A DNA stretch of 64,000 nucleotides from Gilvibacter sp. SZ-19 (GTDB lineage Bacteria; Bacteroidota; Bacteroidia; Flavobacteriales; Flavobacteriaceae): NCBI RefSeq assembly GCF_002163875.1, contig NZ_CP019333.1, positions 2,472,864 to 2,536,863 on the forward strand, read 5' to 3'. A program made the translations under genes and the position numbers. Of this stretch, positions 58,323 to 64,000 are shown in pieces. Under the pieces are notes generated by a model. That model ran no database searches, was not told where the DNA came from, and saw only the letters and a list, made by a program, of their open reading frames with translations. Position 1 is the stretch's first letter; each line of letters starts with the position of its first letter.

Positions 58323-59888
58323 CTAGTTTGATGTTTGGTAGCTTCCTCCCAAATGTATGCATTCTTTCAATTTCTGCATACCTTCAAAAGGTACGGGTTG
58401 TTTTTTGTATTTAAAGGTAGAACGCATGTCTTGCGACAAATGCTTATCGTCCATGTTCATTTCTACGTCTGCCATAGTGAATTGACAGGGGTGTTCGTAA
58501 CCTGCGGCATGGGTGATCTCTACAAGTTCTTTTCTGAAGGTTTTAAAGTACTGATTCAATCGGTCCGATTTAAGCGGAATATCAATTCCGTTCTGCAACC
58601 ATTTGGACTGCGTGGCCACACCAGCCGGACAGCGATTGGTGTGACAGATCTGTGCCTGGATGCAGCCAATGCTCATCATGGCCTCTCGGGCAACGTTTAT
58701 CACATCTACGCCCAAGGCAAAGGCCATGGCTCCTTTGGCCGGGAAACCCAGTTTACCACTCCCCACAAAGACAATTCTGTCTGTGAGTCCATGGTTCTGA
58801 AATAGTTTGTAGAGATCTGCAAAACCGTATACCCACGGTAGTGATACGTGATCGGCAAAACTCGGGGGTGCCGCACCGGTTCCGCCTTCACCACCGTCTA
58901 CACTAATAAAGTCAGGGCCTGTTCCGCGTTGTTTCATTTCTAGGGCTAACTCTTCCCATTGATCCAACTTTCCAATAGCGGCTTTGATCCCGACAGGAAG
59001 CCCGGTATTTTCTGCAATATCTTCTATAAAATCTAGAAGTTCGGGAACTGTTGAAAAGGCGGAGTGTGTAGGTGGAGATAGTACATCTTTACCCACTTCA
59101 ACCCCGCGTATCGCAGCGATCTCTTTGGTGATCTTCTTCCCGGGTAGTACGCCCCCTTTTCCGGGTTTAGCCCCTTGGGAGAGTTTTACCTCTATGGCCC
59201 GAATCTGCGGATTATCTGCCACCAATTGTCTCATTTTTTCCATGGAGAAGGTACCGTCCGGGTTGCGAACTCCAAAGTAGCCGGTGCCAAAATGAAAGAC
59301 CACATCGGCCCCTTTCTGATGATAGGGGGAAAGGCCGCCCTCGCCGGTATTGTGATAAGCTTGGGCCTTTGCAGCGCCAATATTCAATGATTCGATAGCC
59401 TTGGCAGAAAGCGATCCAAAGCTCATGGCGCTGATATTAATAATGGAGGCAGGTCTGTACGGTCGCTTGCGCTTGTTGTGTTGTCCCATTACCTTGGCGC
59501 AGGGCAAAAAGCATTTGTCTAGCGTGTTCGGATGATCTGAACTGAGTTTGTAGGGTATCATTGCATTGTTGATAAATACATGCTGATACTGGTAAATGTC
59601 TCTATCGGTTCCGAAGCCTTCGTAATTGTTCTCTTTTTTGGCTGAGGCGTAGATCCAACCGCGCTCAATGCGATTAAAGGGCAGCTCTTCTCTGTTGTTG
59701 GCTACCAAATACTGGCGCAGTTCTGGGCCAATACTTTCCAGCATATAACGAATATGCCCAACAATGGGGAAGTTGTGACTTATGGTGTGTTTGCGTTGGA
59801 ATATATCGCGCAGCGCAATAAAACCGAACACGACAAGCAGCCATGCCCACCAAGGGATTCCACCTAAAAAGTCCAAAATTGCATCCAT
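58323..59888 (-). CDS. FMN-binding glutamate synthase-like protein
   Basis: The 521-residue protein has an N-terminal membrane segment (GIPWWAWLLVVFGFIALRDI). The GltB FMN/Fe-S domain follows: SFGSLSAKAIESLNIGA, GEGGLSPYHQKGADVVFHFG, KLSQGAKPGKGGVLPGKKI, SVDGGEGGTGAAPPSF, and the Fe-S cysteines in CIQAQICHTNRCPAGVATQ. It lacks the glutaminase domain of full glutamate synthase, so its reaction is uncertain. It lies 4 bp after the M20 gene. Confidence 0.88.
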   Translation of the reverse strand: MDAILDFLGGIPWWAWLLVVFGFIALRDIFQRKHTISHNFPIVGHIRYMLESIGPELRQYLVANNREELPFNRIERGWIYASAKKENNYEGFGTDRDIYQYQHVFINNAMIPYKLSSDHPNTLDKCFLPCAKVMGQHNKRKRPYRPASIINISAMSFGSLSAKAIESLNIGAAKAQAYHNTGEGGLSPYHQKGADVVFHFGTGYFGVRNPDGTFSMEKMRQLVADNPQIRAIEVKLSQGAKPGKGGVLPGKKITKEIAAIRGVEVGKDVLSPPTHSAFSTVPELLDFIEDIAENTGLPVGIKAAIGKLDQWEELALEMKQRGTGPDFISVDGGEGGTGAAPPSFADHVSLPWVYGFADLYKLFQNHGLTDRIVFVGSGKLGFPAKGAMAFALGVDVINVAREAMMSIGCIQAQICHTNRCPAGVATQSKWLQNGIDIPLKSDRLNQYFKTFRKELVEITHAAGYEHPCQFTMADVEMNMDDKHLSQDMRSTFKYKKQPVPFEGMQKLKECIHLGGSYQTSN

Positions 59889-59891
59889 GGT

Positions 59892-61163
59892 TTAGTTGTT
59901 CAGATAATCCATGCTGAGTTGAATAAATGCTTTCACTCCTAAAAGCATTCCGGATTCGTCGATCTTAAAATCAGGCGTGTGATGCGGAAACGCTTCGGCC
60001 CCGCCTGGAGCCCGTCCGCCCAAAAAGAAATACAATCCAGGAACCTCTTGTGCAAAGAACGAGAAGTCTTCGGCTCCGGTAACAGCTTTGGTCTCAACAA
60101 CCTTAGAAGCGCCTGCAGCTGCTTGCAATGAAGGCAGCATCTGAGCCGTTAAAGCCGGATCGTTATACGTGATCGGGTAACCTCTGGCGATCTGAATACT
60201 CGCTTCTGCACGATAAGCTGCAGCAATGGCAGGTACCATTTCTTCCATACGCTTATTGATATAAGCCTGCATGTTCTTGTCTAAGGTTCTGAGCGTTCCG
60301 ACAATTTGAACCTCTTCTGGGATGATATTACTGCGGACTCCGCCCGTGATCTTTCCAATTGATAGTACGGCGGCCTCTTGCGTAAGTGGAGATTCTCTAG
60401 AAATGATTGTCTGTAAACCATCGATGATCTTAACAGCAGCCATGATCGGGTCCACACCGCCCCAAGGTTGAGAACCGTGTGTTTGCTTGCCTTTTACGGT
60501 AATTTCAAAGCTTTGTGATGCCGCCATAATACCTCCTGGTTTGTAAGTGATCAGGCCAACAGGTTGTTGCGAAGAGATATGTAAACCAAAGATGGCATCT
60601 ACATCTGGATTCTTCAGTACGCCTTCTTTTACCATGAGTTCTGCACCACCTTCTTCTCCTGGAGGAGCGCCTTCTTCTGCAGGTTGAAAGATAAACTTAA
60701 TGGTTCCCGCAAAGTCGTTGTTCTTACTTAAGACCTCTGCAACACCCATTAAGATAGCGATGTGCGTATCGTGGCCACAGGCGTGCATAACTCCCGTCTC
60801 AACACCTCTAAAGGTGGTGGTAACAGTACTTTTAAAGTCTAGGTCGTTGCGCTCGGTAACGGGGAGAGCGTCTATATCTGCGCGTAAAGCCAAGACCTTC
60901 CCAGGGCGATTTCCTTTCAGGATACCGACCACACCTGTTAAAGCAATGTCTGTTTGAACCTCCATTCCAAGAGATTTCAAGTGTGCCGCGATCTTCTTTG
61001 CAGTGTTGTATTCCCTATTGGATAGCTCCGGATTCTGATGGAAGTAGCGCCTCCATTCGATCACTTTGGATTCAATATTGGCAATATCAGCATCCATATT
61101 GGCCTGTCCAATAACGGGTAGGGTAGCGATCGCTGCGATGGCTACAAGAATTAATTTACGCAT
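59892..61163 (-). CDS. Exported M20 amidohydrolase (copy 2)
   Basis: This 423-residue M20D-type peptidase has a signal peptide ending near VIGQ. The metal site is in GVMHACGHDTHIAILMGVAE and IFQPAEEGAPPGEEGG; GRAPGGAEAFPHHTPDF is the late His motif. It would hydrolyse N-acyl or peptide bonds of small substrates. It is a clear tandem duplicate of the next gene upstream (gap 1 bp). Confidence 0.9.
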   Translation of the reverse strand: MRKLILVAIAAIATLPVIGQANMDADIANIESKVIEWRRYFHQNPELSNREYNTAKKIAAHLKSLGMEVQTDIALTGVVGILKGNRPGKVLALRADIDALPVTERNDLDFKSTVTTTFRGVETGVMHACGHDTHIAILMGVAEVLSKNNDFAGTIKFIFQPAEEGAPPGEEGGAELMVKEGVLKNPDVDAIFGLHISSQQPVGLITYKPGGIMAASQSFEITVKGKQTHGSQPWGGVDPIMAAVKIIDGLQTIISRESPLTQEAAVLSIGKITGGVRSNIIPEEVQIVGTLRTLDKNMQAYINKRMEEMVPAIAAAYRAEASIQIARGYPITYNDPALTAQMLPSLQAAAGASKVVETKAVTGAEDFSFFAQEVPGLYFFLGGRAPGGAEAFPHHTPDFKIDESGMLLGVKAFIQLSMDYLNN

Positions 61164-61164
61164 C

Positions 61165-62451
61165 TTATGGTGTGTTTAAATAGTCAACAGTTAATTGTAA
61201 AAAGGCCTTAACGCCTAGGAGTAAGCCTGAATCATCAATTTTAAAATCAGGTGTATGGTGTGGGAAGGCCTCGGTGTTTCCAGGAGTCATTCCGCCTAAA
61301 AAGAAATAAAAACCAGGCACCTCTTCTTGATAAAAAGAAAAATCTTCTCCTCCTGTGGTCGCCTTTACCAGCTCTACTTGATCTGCTCCGGCCACTGCTT
61401 GTAAACTTGGTAGCACTTGATTGGTCAAGGCCAGATCGTTAAAGGTGATAGAAGTGAAGTTCTGAAACTCGATACTCGCTGTTCCGCCGTAGGCTTTGGC
61501 AATGGTTTCTGTCATTTCTGTCATGCGGCGCACTATCAAGGCTTTCATGTCTGGGTCAAGGGTGCGGACAGTACCAATCATTTCTGCGGATTCTGGAATG
61601 ATATTAAAGCGAACGCCGGCTGTTATTTTACCTACGGAGATCACCGCTGCCTCATCGATTAGGCGCGACTCTCTACTGATAATACTTTGGTAGCCATCTA
61701 CGATCTTGGCTGCAATATAGATAGGGTCAACACCGCTCCAAGGCTGTGAGCCATGGGTCTGTTTTCCATTGACCTTTACCACGAAGCGTTCTACCGCAGC
61801 CATGGTGCCGCCCGGTTTGTATCTAATGGTGCCCACAGGAGTAGCCGAATTGATGTGCAACCCAAAAATGGCATCCACATCCGGATTTTTTAGTACACCT
61901 TCTTTGATCAAGAGTTTGGCACCACCTTCTTCTCCCGGAGGAGGGCCTTCTTCGGCAGGTTGAAAAATAAATTTTACCGTTCCTTTAAGCAGATCTTTAT
62001 TGGCTGCTAAAACCTCTGCCACCCCCATGAGTATGGCTGTGTGTGTGTCGTGGCCGCAAGCGTGCATAACCCCTGTCTCTGTGCCTAAAAAGGTAGTGGT
62101 AACTGTACTCTTAAAAGCAAGATCGTTGCGTTCGGTAACGGGAAGGGCATCAATATCAGCGCGTAAAGCAATTACTTTTCCGGGTTGATCTCCTTTGAGA
62201 ATACCTATAACACCAGTTTTACCGACCCCTGTTTGAACTTCCAGACCAAGACTTTTTAAATGGGCCGCGATCTTAGCGGCTGTTTTGAATTCTCGGTTGC
62301 TGAGCTCTGGATTCTGATGGATCTCTCTGCGCCATTGGATCACTTTACTTTCAATGGATGCAGCATCTAGCATGAGTTTTTCGTTCACTTCTTGCGCCTG
62401 AGACCAGCCCAGGGTCATAAAGGCTAAAACGAGACAAAGGTGTCGGTACAT
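61165..62451 (-). CDS. Exported M20 amidohydrolase (copy 1)
   Basis: This 428-residue protein has signal MYRHLCLVLAFMTLGWSQAQ. It keeps the same metal motifs as its duplicate: MHACGHDTHTAILMGVAEVL, FQPAEEGPPPGEEGGAKLL, and NTEAFPHHTPDFKID. Most of the two proteins can be aligned without gaps, so they arose by recent tandem duplication. The gene lies 3 bp after the DsrE-like gene. Confidence 0.9.
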   Translation of the reverse strand: MYRHLCLVLAFMTLGWSQAQEVNEKLMLDAASIESKVIQWRREIHQNPELSNREFKTAAKIAAHLKSLGLEVQTGVGKTGVIGILKGDQPGKVIALRADIDALPVTERNDLAFKSTVTTTFLGTETGVMHACGHDTHTAILMGVAEVLAANKDLLKGTVKFIFQPAEEGPPPGEEGGAKLLIKEGVLKNPDVDAIFGLHINSATPVGTIRYKPGGTMAAVERFVVKVNGKQTHGSQPWSGVDPIYIAAKIVDGYQSIISRESRLIDEAAVISVGKITAGVRFNIIPESAEMIGTVRTLDPDMKALIVRRMTEMTETIAKAYGGTASIEFQNFTSITFNDLALTNQVLPSLQAVAGADQVELVKATTGGEDFSFYQEEVPGFYFFLGGMTPGNTEAFPHHTPDFKIDDSGLLLGVKAFLQLTVDYLNTP

Positions 62452-62454
62452 ATT

Positions 62455-62991
62455 TTAATTGAAATTTATAATGGTATAACCTTCTTGTTGGAGCTGGATC
62501 ATGGCAGTCATGGTAGACAATGCCATTTTAACGCCCGGAATACGACGTGAATCACCGAGATTCCTGCTTCCTGCAGATTGTCCGCAGAGAATAATATCCA
62601 CATCGGCAGCTTGCAAGGCCTCAATAAGTCCTAAATTCGGATTGTCCACGCCGAACTTTTCCTTGTAGTATTGATTCTTAAGCAAGCTGTAGCTTGCGTT
62701 CCCGTGAAACACGGCCGCAACTTCTAACTGAGACCTGTCTTTACCGGCGGCGACATGCATATTGAGAAAACGCGCAACGGTATTGATATAGGCACTTAAT
62801 TGCTCCGGATCATCTGGAGCGGCACTGAGATCCAATAAAACCTTAAAAGTAGCTGAGGTGTTTAAAGGGATGTCTAGTTTGGGTACCTCAAAAGTTGCTC
62901 CGTAGTTTTCGATCACTGTACCCTGAACACGAGCGTTCTGGGAATAACAAATAAGCGAACTGAACAAGAAAGCGGTAAGTAGTAATTTCAT
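62455..62991 (-). CDS. Exported DsrE-family protein
   Basis: This 178-residue protein has signal MKLLLTAFLFSSLICYSQ and a DsrE-like alpha/beta fold: FKVLLDLSAAPDDPEQLSAY, VAAGKDRSQLEVAAVFHG, DVDIILCGQSAGSRNLGD. The single Cys in ILCGQS sits where DsrE-type sulfur carriers have theirs. The frame opens at 63027, but the TATATTTA -7-like box at 63016-63009 makes the ATG at 62991 more likely. It heads the amidohydrolase operon. Confidence 0.75.
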   Translation of the reverse strand: MKLLLTAFLFSSLICYSQNARVQGTVIENYGATFEVPKLDIPLNTSATFKVLLDLSAAPDDPEQLSAYINTVARFLNMHVAAGKDRSQLEVAAVFHGNASYSLLKNQYYKEKFGVDNPNLGLIEALQAADVDIILCGQSAGSRNLGDSRRIPGVKMALSTMTAMIQLQQEGYTIINFN

Positions 62992-63173
62992 TGTTGTAAT
63001 TAGGTTTTTAAATATACGCATATTCAAGAACTACCAAAAGCACGACAAGAAGCAATAAAAGAGTCGGGAATTCTACACTTTACTGTTCATAAATATTGAG
63101 CTTTTGAACCAAATTTCTGCCCTTAAATGTCTATTTTCACGACTCTGAAATCGAGACTTCCAAAGCGAGCATT

Positions 63174-64000
63174 TTGCAAGATTTTTTAAATGAATTGAAC
63201 GAGGCACAACGGGCTCCCGTACTGCAAAAGGACGGGGCTATGATCGTTATTGCCGGTGCCGGTTCGGGTAAGACCCGAGTATTGACCTTTCGCATTGCGT
63301 ATTTGATGCAGCAAGGGGTAGACCCTTTCAACATATTAGCGCTAACCTTTACCAACAAGGCAGCACGAGAGATGAAATCGCGTATTGCCAAAATTGTAGG
63401 GGCAAGTGAGGCTAAAAATCTCTGGATGGGAACCTTTCACTCCATCTTTGCAAAGATCCTGCGCTTTGAAGCAGACAAGTTGGGGTATCCGTCTAATTTT
63501 ACCATTTACGACACCCAAGATTCCCAGAGCGTGATCCGCAGTATCATTAAAGAGATGCAGCTCGACAAGGATATCTACAAATACAAGCAGGTCTACAATC
63601 GTATCAGCAGTTATAAGAACAGCCTGATCACGGTTAAGGCTTACTTCCAGAATCCGGAGTTACAAGAAGCAGATGCCATGGCAAAAATGCCTCGTCTAGG
63701 GGAGATCTACAAAGCATATGTTGATAAGTGCTTTAAGGCTGGAGCCATGGATTTTGACGATCTGTTATTGCGTACCAACGAACTGCTTACGCGCTTTCCG
63801 GAAGTGCTCGCCAAATATCAAGATAGGTTCAGATACATTTTGGTAGATGAGTATCAAGATACCAACCACAGCCAGTATTTGATCGTTAGGGCGCTGTCAG
63901 ATCGTTTTCAAAATATTTGTGTGGTAGGAGATGATGCGCAGAGTATCTACGCCTTTAGAGGGGCGAACATCAACAATATCCTCAACTTCCAAAAAGACTA
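63174..64000 (+). CDS. UvrD/Rep-family ATP-dependent DNA helicase (partial)
   Basis: The N-terminal 275 codons of a superfamily 1A helicase are visible, running off the right edge. Motifs: Q motif (LNEAQRAPV), Walker A (IAGAGSGKTRVLT), Ia (LTFTNKAAREMKSRI), Walker B (YILVDEYQDTN) and III (VVGDDAQSIYAFRGAN). The start is taken as the TTG at 63174 (LQDFLNELNEAQRAP), which matches how the family begins; no ATG is in frame nearby. Full length would be about 750-780 residues. Confidence 0.9.
   Translation, partial: MQDFLNELNEAQRAPVLQKDGAMIVIAGAGSGKTRVLTFRIAYLMQQGVDPFNILALTFTNKAAREMKSRIAKIVGASEAKNLWMGTFHSIFAKILRFEADKLGYPSNFTIYDTQDSQSVIRSIIKEMQLDKDIYKYKQVYNRISSYKNSLITVKAYFQNPELQEADAMAKMPRLGEIYKAYVDKCFKAGAMDFDDLLLRTNELLTRFPEVLAKYQDRFRYILVDEYQDTNHSQYLIVRALSDRFQNICVVGDDAQSIYAFRGANINNILNFQKD

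Overview
The window looks like a stretch of chromosome from a marine-type member of the Flavobacteriaceae (Bacteroidetes). Several independent signs support this: promoter boxes of the Bacteroidetes type (TTG, about 20 bp, TAnnTTTG), two proteins with a type IX secretion (T9SS) C-terminal sorting domain, many short lipoproteins, DUF5686/carboxypeptidase-regulatory-like and DUF2911 proteins, a bacilliredoxin (YtxJ), and very compact gene packing. I see no tRNA or rRNA gene, insertion sequence, CRISPR array or prophage. The window is mostly core genome, cut at both ends inside genes: a 3-hydroxybutyryl-CoA dehydrogenase at the left edge and a UvrD/Rep helicase at the right edge.

Layout. 1-2.6 kb: 3-hydroxyacyl-CoA dehydrogenase, Gfo/Idh/MocA oxidoreductase, Pcm methyltransferase. 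2.9-7.9 kb: a damage-tolerance cassette in which a LexA-like XRE/S24 repressor diverges from a short second DnaE polymerase and a DinB polymerase. 7.9-15 kb: lipoproteins, a DUF5686 outer-membrane protein, smpB, two DUF6503 lipoproteins, a histidine phosphatase, a 42-aa membrane protein with its own terminator, and a TetR/thioesterase pair with matching palindromic operators. 15-31.6 kb: clpB, ytxJ, fumarylacetoacetase, glyA, a 1114-aa VCBS/UnbV lipoprotein, further envelope proteins, the SRP RNA, an SDR, a transaldolase-like aldolase, and a thioredoxin-fold lipoprotein that lacks its cysteines. 31.8-34.2 kb: an ABC-F protein and a small membrane protein with a candidate 39-aa upstream ORF. 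34.3-41.4 kb: a complete histidine operon, hisG-D-C-B-H-A-F-IE, led by a His-rich leader peptide and an attenuator. 41.5-54.8 kb: fasciclin and S51-type peptidase, pheT, TlpA-like protein, DUF2911 protein, recG, an M1 aminopeptidase and a T9SS cargo protein. 55-57.8 kb: a four-gene lipoprotein/7TM/histidine kinase/response regulator operon. 57.8-63 kb: a tightly packed minus-strand operon (DsrE-like protein, two tandem M20 amidohydrolases, an FMN glutamate-synthase-like protein, a membrane-anchored protein).

The regulatory signals are the most informative part. The SRP RNA promoter acts as a ruler: its TATCTTTG box ends exactly 4 nt before the RNA's 5' helix. The same 4-nt gap separates a matching box from the start codon of smpB, ytxJ, a DUF6503 lipoprotein and dnaE (recG with one mismatch), which predicts leaderless mRNAs. 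Other readable circuits are the his attenuator, the TetR operators, and an inverted repeat centred near -42 of the 7TM/two-component operon. All functional statements come from reading the sequence and family knowledge; no database search was run.
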